A stretch of DNA of 11,723 bases from an uncultured Lachnospiraceae bacterium (GCA_902783445.1 CACZQX010000035.1:1-11723); one strand, 5' to 3'; positions 1-6,033 are shown, counted from the first letter of the stretch. Program-made: numbers and translations. The notes: generated by a model from the sequence alone, not told the origin.

Positions 1-1
1 G

Positions 2-556
2 GGCAAATATTTACCTGAAACTGACAGAAAAGGAAATAAAATCAGCAAATTCAAAGCTGCTTTGGGAACCGTTAACGAAGGAAGCGAGGCATTTCCTAAT
101 TCATTCCTTCAGATTGTTACTCCGGCATGTATCGCGGGCGTAGTAACCGCAACCGGTGCTTTTGGTATGGTTGTCGGATTCCTTGCGGGACTTCAGGTAA
201 GCTATATTGTTATGACCATTATAGCGGTATGTATTATTGTAGCGATTACATCTTCGCCACCTGCAGCGCTCATGGTAGTTATGCCTCTTGTGCTTGGTAT
301 AATGTTAGGTCAGGGTTATGCTCCGACGGAAATCATTGCGGCAACACCGGGTATTGCAAGAGTCGGCGCATTGGCAGCTACAACATTTGAAACATTGCCG
401 TTTAACGGACTCATAATCATGACGCTTGGAATGATTAAATGTACACATAAAGAAGCTTATAAACCAATGTTCCTTATGTCGGTTATCTGGACATTGATAG
501 GAACCGTGGTTGCGGGAATACTGTTCGTTGCTTTCCCACAGCTTGGTATGCTATAA
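2..556 (+). CDS. GntP-family permease, 3' end only
   Basis: The reading frame is open from the left edge, so the N-terminal part lies outside the window; 184 codons and the stop are present, against about 440 residues for a full GntP permease. The fragment is mostly hydrophobic, with several membrane spans and a short hydrophilic lead (GKYLPETDRKG). The stretch ATTFETLPFNGLIIMTLGM followed by THKEAY matches the GntP/COG2610 pattern near the C-terminus, where family members have a 'LDTLPHNGAVIT...THKESY' segment. GntP proteins are inner-membrane proton symporters for gluconate, glycerate and related hydroxy acids. The exact substrate cannot be read from this piece. A terminator follows at 611-643, so it is the last gene of its unit. 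The LysR gene downstream may once have regulated it, which is inference from position only. Confidence 0.85.
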   Translation, partial: GKYLPETDRKGNKISKFKAALGTVNEGSEAFPNSFLQIVTPACIAGVVTATGAFGMVVGFLAGLQVSYIVMTIIAVCIIVAITSSPPAALMVVMPLVLGIMLGQGYAPTEIIAATPGIARVGALAATTFETLPFNGLIIMTLGMIKCTHKEAYKPMFLMSVIWTLIGTVVAGILFVAFPQLGML

Positions 557-610
557 AAAATAAGCCTGTTAGAGGTCACACCTCTCTTATAAAAATAATA
601 CACATTAGCT

Positions 611-643
611 AAAGCCTGACACCCACAAAATGTCAGGCTTTTT
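611..643 (+). terminator. Rho-independent terminator after the GntP permease
   Basis: An 11-bp perfect stem, AAAGCCTGACA (611-621) and TGTCAGGCTTT (631-641), encloses a 9-nt loop and is followed by a T-run (639-643). It lies 55 nt after the permease stop codon and separates the permease from the LysR gene. Confidence 0.87.
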
Positions 644-746
644 GCCTACAATCTTTAAATATGGTTTTACAGATTTTGACGAACCAATGATGAGATTGCA
701 TTACCTATTTGACGGCTTGGTTTGTCGATGATATACTGATTGTGGT

Positions 747-775
747 TTGTTAGGGTTAACCAAAATGATTATAAT
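747..775 (+). promoter_or_regulatory. Candidate sigma-A promoter for the LysR gene, with palindromic GGTTAACC in the spacer
   Basis: TTGTTA (747-752) and TATAAT (770-775) are separated by 17 nt, close to the sigma-A consensus, and lie 73 nt before the LysR start codon. The 8-bp palindrome GGTTAACC at 754-761 lies between the two boxes, a position where a repressor or autoregulator could block transcription. No experimental support is implied. Confidence 0.5.
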
Positions 776-848
776 AAAAATAGTGTAATAACCGAACTTT
801 TATGCATGGTAAACATGGGGTTGGGCTTATGATAAGAGGAAACATTAG

Positions 849-1549
849 ATGACACACGAACAGGTAAAATGTTTTATAAAAGTAGTTGAATGCGGTTCAC
901 TTTCAAAGGCCGCGGAAGAGATGTTTCTTACCACATCGTCGGTAAGCAGACGAATCGCGGCTTTGGAAAAAGATCTTAATCTAAAACTTTTCGTAAAAAA
1001 CGGTTCAAAATTAGCATTAACCAAAGCCGGAGAAGTAATATTCGAAGAAATTAAGTTGATTGATGAACAAATAGAGCAGTTAATAAAACGTGCCAGAAAG
1101 GCCGAAGGTGGGCAAGAAGGAGTTTTGAAATTGGGAATTTTCGGTAACCAGGAAGTCGGACAGGGAATGGTTTTGCTGTACCAAAAAAACTGCTAAAGGA
1201 AAAAAAGGGCGATTATACGTTTGATGATATTAAGCATATTCCCCTGCTCAGACTTAAAAACAGTCATATAGATGATAAGCTTGTCCGACATCTTAGAAAA
1301 AGCAATATAATATTTGAAAATAAAGAAATTTTTCTGGAAGACGAAATGGAATATGCAATTGCCGTTGAACGACAGCTGGGCATAGGATTTTTGGATGTTA
1401 ACAGCAGAATTTTAAACAGCGAAAATATTGTTAAAGTTGAGCTTGAAGAACTACCCCCGGTGCCTTATGCTATTTTTTGGATGGAAAACAATACTAATCC
1501 TGTTTTGAAAATATGGAAACAATACATGAGTGAAATAAAGGAATGGTAA
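849..1549 (+). pseudogene. LysR-family transcriptional regulator, frameshifted and missing the middle of its effector domain
   Basis: Residues 1-60 form the LysR winged helix-turn-helix (FIKVVECGSLSKAAEEMF, SSVSRRIAALE, LFVKNGSKLALTKAG). A linker helix and the first effector-domain strand (GVLKLGIF) follow. The frame stops at 1194-1196 after 115 codons. The -1 frame is open from at least 1178 to 1549 and encodes the C-terminal part of a LysR effector domain (VERQLGIGFLDVN, then VELEELPPVPYAIFW). Together they give about 233 residues instead of the usual 290-300. The segment between the first effector strand and the VPKKLL stretch is missing, roughly 65-70 residues. The likely event is an out-of-frame deletion near 1178-1190. 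The start ATG has a good Shine-Dalgarno (AAGAGGA, 834-840). The N-terminal part alone could still bind DNA. An alternative is programmed -1 frameshifting at A AAA AAC (1184-1190), which would not restore the missing segment. Confidence 0.8.
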
Positions 1550-1556
1550 GCACTAA

Positions 1557-2771
1557 ATGAAAATATTGTTGTTTAAAATCAGATATTTATGTCATAAATC
1601 AAACGAGCTTTTTGTTGATAATCTGGCAGAGGAGTTTGAAAAGCTGGGGCATGACGTAACAATTTGCAACATTATCAACCAAAATGATACGGAAAAGCTG
1701 CTTAATGATCTTTTGGGAAAGCATTTTGATGCAATGCTGGACTTTAATTCGGTACTGCCGGCTGCGGACCTGGAAGAGGGAGGGTACTTTTTAGATAAGA
1801 TAGATGCGCCTTTCTATAACTATATTGTGGATCATCCCTTGTTTCACCATGATTTTTTAAATATTCCGTTAAATAACTACAATGTAATATGCATAGACAA
1901 TAACCATTATAACTATCTTAACAATTACTATCCGAATATTAAGAATAAGTTTGTTCAACCTCTTGCACCAACAAAAGGCATGATTGAGTGTGAATACGAA
2001 AAAAGAAATATTGATGTTTTATATCCGGTAAGCTATATGCCTTTTAAAAAAGCCGAAAAAATGCTGGTTGAGGGAACCTCCGTAAAAGGCCGGATCAAGC
2101 TTAACGACATGGAAAGACAATGGGCAAAAGACGTGGTTGACATAATGTTAGCAGAACCGGCAAGAACCATCGAAAGTGCCTTTTGGCAGGTGTTGGAAAA
2201 CAGTGCGGTAGAGCTAAGTATTGAAGATTATAAAATGGCACTTACAAGGCTTCATATATCAGATATCTATGTCAGATGTTATCTGCGTGAAAAAATGTTG
2301 GATTATCTTTTGGATGCGGGAAACGTTGTTACGGCATGCGGCAAGGACTGGGAACTGTATGAAAACAAATTCGGGGACAGACTTACAATTTGTCCCGATG
2401 TGTCATATACAACGGCAATGCAATATATGCAAAATGCAAAAGCAGTGGTTAACGTGACTCCGGGCTTTAAGTGGGCCATTCACGATCGGGCAACATCGGC
2501 AATGTTAAATGAATCATTGATGATTTCGGACAATTCGATTTGCGAAGCGGGCACAGATGCATCTTATGATTTTTCACCTTTTAAAACCTATAATGAAGCA
2601 AGCATTTGGTTTGATTATAAAAAAGACAGCATGAAAGAAGCAGCGGCGACAATAAGGGAAAAACTTGAATCAATGGATGATTTTGAATCCGGCAGAAAAG
2701 AAAACAAAAAGATTGTTGAAAACAATTTAAGCTGGCAAATCGTCGCAAAAAACATTTTAGGGCGGATTTAA
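1557..2771 (+). CDS. CgeB-like glycosyltransferase (GT-B fold, Glyco_trans_1_2-type C-terminus)
   Basis: This is an intact 404-residue soluble protein without a signal peptide. It opens with a beta strand and helix typical of a GT-B N-terminal domain (MKILLFKIRY, then LAEEFEKLGHDVTI). Residues about 60-100 hold LDFNSVLP and YNYIVDHPLFHH, resembling the acceptor-side segment of CgeB-like proteins. Residues 290-326 (MQNAKAVVNVTPGF, HDRATSAMLNESLMISDN) match the C-terminal nucleotide-sugar domain seen in the CgeB/Glyco_trans_1_2 group, where an R..E-type segment binds the donor; here the position after RATSAMLN is E319. CgeB itself acts in Bacillus spore-coat maturation; related proteins glycosylate surface polymers or proteins. 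Donor and acceptor are unknown. The ATG is 7 nt after the end of the broken LysR gene, with only a distant AAAGGA (1537-1542), so translation may be weak or coupled. No sugar-biosynthesis neighbours are present. Confidence 0.7.
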   Translation: MKILLFKIRYLCHKSNELFVDNLAEEFEKLGHDVTICNIINQNDTEKLLNDLLGKHFDAMLDFNSVLPAADLEEGGYFLDKIDAPFYNYIVDHPLFHHDFLNIPLNNYNVICIDNNHYNYLNNYYPNIKNKFVQPLAPTKGMIECEYEKRNIDVLYPVSYMPFKKAEKMLVEGTSVKGRIKLNDMERQWAKDVVDIMLAEPARTIESAFWQVLENSAVELSIEDYKMALTRLHISDIYVRCYLREKMLDYLLDAGNVVTACGKDWELYENKFGDRLTICPDVSYTTAMQYMQNAKAVVNVTPGFKWAIHDRATSAMLNESLMISDNSICEAGTDASYDFSPFKTYNEASIWFDYKKDSMKEAAATIREKLESMDDFESGRKENKKIVENNLSWQIVAKNILGRI

Positions 2772-2805
2772 GATAATAATTGATAAGGATATTAGGATAG
2801 ATTTG

Positions 2806-2814
2806 TGGTATAAT
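2806..2814 (+). promoter_or_regulatory. Candidate extended -10 promoter for the TetR-family gene
   Basis: TGGTATAAT (2806-2814) is a perfect extended -10 element in the 146-bp gap before the TetR-family gene. The nearest -35-like hexamer, TTGATA (2780-2785), is 23 nt away, too far for a standard spacer, so the call rests on the extended -10. The leader would be about 100 nt. Confidence 0.4.
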
Positions 2815-2917
2815 AAAAGTGCATTATTATTTAAACAATATGTAAAAAGAGTATTCAAATAAATAACAGTTTAATCCTGTGATATAAGCAGGCAAGGAAG
2901 CTAAAAAAGAGGGCTTT

Positions 2918-3469
2918 ATGGAACAAATCAAGGAATTAACAAAACAGTTAATTTCAAACAGTTTCAAGGAATTAATGCAAAAGTATCCGTTTGAAAAGAT
3001 TACGATAAAGATGATAACGGATGCCGCACATATAATACGTCCTACATTTTATAACCATTTTCATGATAAATACGAGCTTGTAGAGTGGATTTTTGAAGAT
3101 GAAATTATCAACAAGATTAGGGATGATATAAAAACAGGGGGACTAAATGTAGTTAAAATCATGACATCTGCCTTGGCAGAGGATATGGACTACTATAAAA
3201 AGCTGTTTGAAGTTCACGGACAGAATAATTTTACCGAAATATTCGAAGATAAATTTACTGAGCTTCTTTTTGATGTTGTTAAAGAAATGGATTTGGCATT
3301 TCCGGAACTCGATATTACAAAAGAAGAAATTGCAAGATTTTATGCAATGCAAATAAGTGCATTTGTAAAATTTTATATTCAAAGCAACGGAAAAATGAAC
3401 ATGGAAAAAGCAGAGGGACTTTTTTCGTATTTCATGACACATTCCATTATAGAGATGTTTATTTACTAA
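2918..3469 (+). CDS. TetR/AcrR-family transcriptional regulator (DhaS-like)
   Basis: The protein has 183 residues, normal for this family. The N-terminal DNA-binding domain covers about residues 5-55 and carries the family signature: FEKITIKMITDAAHIIRPTFYNHFHDKYEL, abbreviated here to the key parts ITIKMI (helix 2), TFYNHF (recognition helix) and DKYEL (start of helix 4). The C-terminal half (DYYKKLFEVHGQNNFTEIF... and SYFMTHSIIEMF) resembles the TetR_C_8 ligand-binding type found in DhaS-like regulators. The Shine-Dalgarno is AAGAGGG (2907-2913), 4 nt before the ATG. A terminator follows directly, so it is monocistronic if the candidate promoter at 2806 is real. TetR proteins usually repress themselves or a neighbour; no transporter or enzyme that would be an obvious target lies next to it. 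The ligand is unknown. Confidence 0.85.
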   Translation: MEQIKELTKQLISNSFKELMQKYPFEKITIKMITDAAHIIRPTFYNHFHDKYELVEWIFEDEIINKIRDDIKTGGLNVVKIMTSALAEDMDYYKKLFEVHGQNNFTEIFEDKFTELLFDVVKEMDLAFPELDITKEEIARFYAMQISAFVKFYIQSNGKMNMEKAEGLFSYFMTHSIIEMFIY

Positions 3470-3519
3470 GCTGTAGTTTAAAAACAAAGGTTTAAACTAT
3501 GGCTTTCTTTGTCGTTTTT
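3470..3519 (+). terminator. Probable terminator of the TetR-family gene
   Basis: GCTGTAGTTTAAA (3470-3482) pairs with TTTAAACTATGGC (3491-3503), a 13-bp stem with two G-U wobbles and an 8-nt loop. It starts right after the stop codon. The downstream tract is T-rich but interrupted (TTTCTTTGTCGTTTTT), so termination may be partial. Confidence 0.6.
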
Positions 3520-3523
3520 AATA

Positions 3524-3658
3524 ATGGAATATTCAAAGGCGGATTTATATGTTTATAAAAGTCTGGATTATGACAAAAATAAGATGATTAGCGAGTTTGT
3601 GGAAACAATAAACGCCAAACCGAATGTAAGGACTGTTTTAACAGGTTCTTTTTCCTAA
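3524..3658 (+). pseudogene. 44-codon ORF, probably the 5' remnant of a decayed receiver-domain gene
   Basis: The ORF begins MEYSKADLYVYKSLDYD and ends VRTVLTGSFS. Its codon use looks like that of real genes nearby and its composition is globular, with charged and aromatic residues. There is no Shine-Dalgarno before the ATG, because the TetR terminator T-run sits there. It lies in the same reading frame as the receiver-domain ORF downstream. After the stop at 3656 and a second stop at 3674, the frame resumes with a coding-like stretch, NSALVALGIREGDEKRGYNE, which leads straight into the receiver protein. I infer that this is the start of one ancestral gene now cut by a deletion or by two nonsense codons. 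It could instead be an independent small gene. I do not recognise its domain. Confidence 0.4.
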
Positions 3659-3745
3659 AAGAGAGACAAAAAGTAGAACTCCGCACTTGTAGCCTTGGGA
3701 ATCAGGGAAGGGGATGAAAAAAGAGGATATAACGAGGTTGCGGTA

Positions 3746-4093
3746 ATGGAAGATATTTTTACAACTTCAAGCATTAACAACAGAAAGAAGAATATTCTGA
3801 TTGTGGATGACGATCCGACGTTTTTAAAAACGGTTAAAGGTTGGCTGTCCGGGGACTTCAGGGTAAATATAGTGAATTCCGGAATGCAGGCTATTACTTT
3901 TATTGCAAAACATACGCCGGATTTGATACTTCTCGATTATGAAATGCCGGTTACCACAGGACCGCAGGTGCTTGAAATGATACGAAGCGAAAGTGCTACG
4001 GGTACTATTCCGGTTATGTTTCTAACGGGCAAAGAAAAGCTTAAAAATCAAATAAGGGATTATTTTGAAGGTTTAAAGTCAAAATCATATTAA
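3746..4093 (+). CDS. Receiver-domain (response regulator) protein lacking the end of the receiver fold
   Basis: From the ATG at 3746 the product has 115 residues. The receiver domain starts at residue 16 (NILIVDDD, acidic pocket D21-D23), has the phosphoacceptor D64 in LILLDYEMP and the conserved T94 in VMFLTGK. After K96 the usual beta-5 segment with the conserved lysine (a GYLLKP-type motif) is absent. The sequence goes directly to KLKNQIRDYFEG, which resembles the final helix of a receiver. About 25-30 residues seem to be missing in frame, so phosphorylation switching is probably impaired. No output domain is present. The frame is open upstream to 3677, and a TTG at 3695 would add 17 residues; the ATG was chosen because it is preceded by AACGAGG (3730-3736) and the TTG has no ribosome site. 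No histidine kinase is nearby. It may be the 3' part of a larger decayed gene starting at 3524. Confidence 0.7.
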   Translation: MEDIFTTSSINNRKKNILIVDDDPTFLKTVKGWLSGDFRVNIVNSGMQAITFIAKHTPDLILLDYEMPVTTGPQVLEMIRSESATGTIPVMFLTGKEKLKNQIRDYFEGLKSKSY

Positions 4094-4094
4094 A

Positions 4095-4120
4095 ATATAC
4101 AAATTCAATCTTTTGTATAT
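4095..4120. repeat. AT-rich inverted repeat after the receiver gene
   Basis: ATATACAAA (4095-4103) and TTTGTATAT (4112-4120) form a perfect 9-bp stem with an 8-nt loop, starting just after the stop codon. No T-run follows, so this is not a classical terminator. It may protect the mRNA end or be an operator; it may also be chance in AT-rich DNA. Confidence 0.4.
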
Positions 4121-4150
4121 AGCATATAAAAATCTAATCTTGTAAAATGT

Positions 4151-4187
4151 AAAAGACAATTGAGGATTATGTTCATCAATTGTTTTT
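4151..4187 (+). terminator. Probable terminator between the receiver gene and the MntP-like gene
   Basis: AAAAGACAATTGA (4151-4163) pairs with TCAATTGTTTTTT (4175-4187) over 13 bp with one G-U pair and an 11-nt loop, and the right arm itself is a six-base T-run (4182-4187). The stem is AT-rich, so efficiency may be modest. Only 34 nt separate it from the next start codon, leaving little room for another promoter, so partial read-through or attenuation is possible. Confidence 0.65.
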
Positions 4188-4221
4188 TATGGTATTTATT
4201 TATAATTAAAGGAAGATTTAG

Positions 4222-4791
4222 ATGAATTATTTGATGATGATTTTGATTGGAGTCGGGCTTTCCTTAAATGTGCTGAGCGTAAGCGTCGGACAGGGCGCAG
4301 TGCTTGCAAAGGTTAGAAGCTCAAAGCTCTTTGAAATGGGGATTATATTGTCGCTGTGGCAGTTGGTGGCATTTATAATCGGCTATTATGTGACAAATTT
4401 AAGATTTGTTTCAGATGTGGGAAATGAAAATCCGGAATCCTGGAAGCTGGTTTCCGCTGTTATTTTGATAGTAATCGCGTTACTTAAAATCATTGAGCTC
4501 AGTGTTACAAAAAACGGCGAGGAAAGACTTTCGGAAATTGAACTGAAAAAAGTATTCTCCATTGCGGCCATCAACAGTATTTACGCTTTTGGTGCGGGAA
4601 TAGCCAGCGGATTTTTGAATTTTCAGGCACTTATAACCGGAGGCTTCATAGCGGCCATGACGTTTGTGGTTGTACTTATTGGAGTTATACTCGGATACTA
4701 CAAAGGAATGGCACCGCGCAAAGTATATTCCATGGGAAGTTTTGCACTTATATTAATAGGTGTGTTGGTAATAGTGAACTATGTTGTATAA
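4222..4791 (+). CDS. MntP-like (COG1971) membrane protein with substituted key aspartates
   Basis: This 189-residue protein is almost entirely hydrophobic, with about six predicted spans and a charged central loop (residues 96-110), the size and layout of the putative manganese efflux pump MntP. The opening GVGLSLNVLSVSVGQGA aligns with the MntP start (G-S-D-A-S-GKG pattern), and INSIYAFGAGIA (118-129) aligns with the second repeat's TS-DA-AVG segment. In MntP these motifs each hold a membrane aspartate (D16 and D118 in E. coli) implicated in export. Here they are N16 and Y121. Manganese export by the known mechanism is therefore doubtful, and the protein may carry something else or be inactive. 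AAAGGAAG (4208-4215) provides the ribosome site. The stop codon lies inside a perfect palindrome. The family assignment comes from motif pattern and topology and needs a profile search. Confidence 0.65.
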   Translation: MNYLMMILIGVGLSLNVLSVSVGQGAVLAKVRSSKLFEMGIILSLWQLVAFIIGYYVTNLRFVSDVGNENPESWKLVSAVILIVIALLKIIELSVTKNGEERLSEIELKKVFSIAAINSIYAFGAGIASGFLNFQALITGGFIAAMTFVVVLIGVILGYYKGMAPRKVYSMGSFALILIGVLVIVNYVV

Positions 4792-4806
4792 CATAGTTCA
4801 CTATTA
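4769..4806. repeat. Perfect 38-bp palindrome across the MntP-like stop codon
   Basis: Two perfect 17-bp arms (4769-4785 and 4790-4806; left arm TAATAGTGAACTATGTT) flank a 4-nt loop GTAT. The left arm encodes the last residues of the MntP-like protein and the stop codon TAA is at 4789-4791. No T-run follows on either strand, so it is not a standard terminator. It ends 7 nt before the extended -10 of the next gene's candidate promoter. Confidence 0.9.
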
Positions 4807-4812
4807 AGTTTA

Positions 4813-4821
4813 TGCTATAAT
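4813..4821 (+). promoter_or_regulatory. Candidate extended -10 promoter for the VanY-like gene
   Basis: TGCTATAAT (4813-4821) is a perfect extended -10. A -35 at normal spacing would fall within the right arm of the palindrome (4790-4806) and is a poor match, so the palindrome could act as an operator over this promoter. The leader to the GTG start would be about 50 nt. Confidence 0.45.
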
Positions 4822-4863
4822 AAGTGTAATATCATGTCGGCGTAATATTTGAAAACAAATTTC

Positions 4864-4870
4864 GGAGGTG
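4864..4870 (+). promoter_or_regulatory. Ribosome binding site that fixes the GTG start of the VanY-like gene
   Basis: GGAGGTG (4864-4870) is a near-perfect Shine-Dalgarno 7 nt before GTG (4878). No ATG in that frame fits both this site and the signal peptide that starts MKKILGF. Confidence 0.8.
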
Positions 4871-4877
4871 TATTCAG

Positions 4878-5951
4878 GTGAAGAAAATATTGGGATTTGC
4901 GCTCATTTTGTGCTTATGTTTGGGGATGCTTGCATGCGGCAAGGGCGAAAGGGCAGATGATGCGGAAAATAAAGAAGAAACAGGAGAAATATCGGAAGAA
5001 TCAAAAATTGACTATTTGGTGCTGGTAAATAAGCTTAATCCTCTTCCCGACGGCTTTGAAGAAGCCTTGGAAACGGTTACAATCACCAATTCCGTAGGAG
5101 ATGAGGTTGAGGTGGAAAAGAAGGCATATGAGGCTTACGAAAAACTCAAAAACGATCTGGAAGTTAACGAAGGTATCTATACAGAGCTTGATTCGGCAAG
5201 AAGAAGTGTTGCCGAGCAGCAAAGAATAATGGATGAATTTACAACAAAATACGGTGCTGATTATGCTGCAAAAACAGTGGCACAGCCGGGATATTCGGAA
5301 CATCACACGGGTCTTGCGCTGGATCTTTATTTTAAGGTGAAAGCAGATGACGGCTCGTTTATTGATGTATACGAAAATGAAGATATGGAAAAAGACGAAT
5401 ATTTGTCAATATGGTCTAAGATTCATGAAAAGCTTGCAACATACGGTTTCATTTTAAGATATCTTGAGGGTAAGGAGCATATAACAGGTTACAGATATGA
5501 ACCATGGCATATAAGATATGTTGGAAGCAGCGATATTGCCGGGGAAATCATGAGCCGACCGGGACTTACATTTGAAGAATATACAGGAGGACGACAGATG
5601 GCCGATGTTACAATAAATCTCGGCACATCAGCACTCTATTCCCGGGAAGAATTAACCGATGCAATGCTTGCAATCAAGTGCAAATTTGCGGCATTTCCGG
5701 GATGTGAGCTTTTAAGCATTGATTATGCGGGAGACGAGGCTGTTACAGACGAAAATCTGGAATGGTTAAATACGGTTTCGCAAGGAGCGTCATATACGAA
5801 AATTGCCAAGTTTACAATGGATTTTCGTACAGAATCGGAAAATACCGGCACCCTTAATCCGGACAGCGAGTATAATGATTACGGATGGTGGCTTGCAAAA
5901 GAAGACGGTGGCGACTGGGAAGTCGTAACGTTTGGATACGGTCATCAATAA
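4878..5951 (+). CDS. VanY-family D-alanyl-D-alanine carboxypeptidase lipoprotein with an extra C-terminal domain
   Basis: A lipoprotein signal peptide (residues 1-19, ending in LGMLAC with C20 as the lipidated cysteine; M at -3 is slightly unusual) and an acidic linker lead to a peptidase M15B/VanY domain at about 45-235. Zinc ligands are visible in SEHHTGLALD (H142, D149) and in EPWH (catalytic E208, zinc H211), in the right order and spacing. The family trims the terminal D-alanine from peptidoglycan stems outside the membrane. Without vanHAX or vanRS nearby, vancomycin resistance is unlikely and cell-wall maturation more plausible. Residues 240-357 form an additional domain (TSALYSREELTDAMLAIKCKF... 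and YGWWLAKEDGGDWEVVTFGYG) that is not part of the core peptidase and that I cannot name. It is the first gene of a possible unit with the patatin, Dus and RsuA genes. Confidence 0.85.
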   Translation: MKKILGFALILCLCLGMLACGKGERADDAENKEETGEISEESKIDYLVLVNKLNPLPDGFEEALETVTITNSVGDEVEVEKKAYEAYEKLKNDLEVNEGIYTELDSARRSVAEQQRIMDEFTTKYGADYAAKTVAQPGYSEHHTGLALDLYFKVKADDGSFIDVYENEDMEKDEYLSIWSKIHEKLATYGFILRYLEGKEHITGYRYEPWHIRYVGSSDIAGEIMSRPGLTFEEYTGGRQMADVTINLGTSALYSREELTDAMLAIKCKFAAFPGCELLSIDYAGDEAVTDENLEWLNTVSQGASYTKIAKFTMDFRTESENTGTLNPDSEYNDYGWWLAKEDGGDWEVVTFGYGHQ

Positions 5952-6033
5952 GCTGCTTTAAAAATCTTAAGGCGAACCGTAATTATAATATGTAAATATA
6001 ATTAAAAAATTTTAATGATTAAATAAGGGTTTA

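Noticed and set aside
3143..3487. Minus-strand ORF opposite the TetR-family gene
   Set aside because: Composition is Cys/Phe/Asn-rich low quality, there is no ribosome site, and it lies opposite a clear TetR gene.
4201..4206. TATAAT just upstream of the MntP-like gene as a promoter -10
   Set aside because: It lies 16 nt before the ATG, so transcription would start within or next to the ribosome site, and there is no -35 at proper spacing.
4878..5951. Vancomycin-resistance determinant
   Set aside because: Only a VanY-type peptidase is present; no ligase, dehydrogenase, VanX or two-component genes accompany it, and such peptidases are common in ordinary wall metabolism.
5984..5989. TATAAT between the VanY-like and patatin genes as an internal promoter
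   Set aside because: No -35 with 16-18 nt spacing and no extended -10; the region is AT-rich, so a chance match is likely.
6001..6016. ATTAAAA-AA-TTTTAAT inverted repeat as a terminator
   Set aside because: The stem contains no G-C pairs, is only 7 bp and has no proper T-tail; it would hardly fold in RNA.
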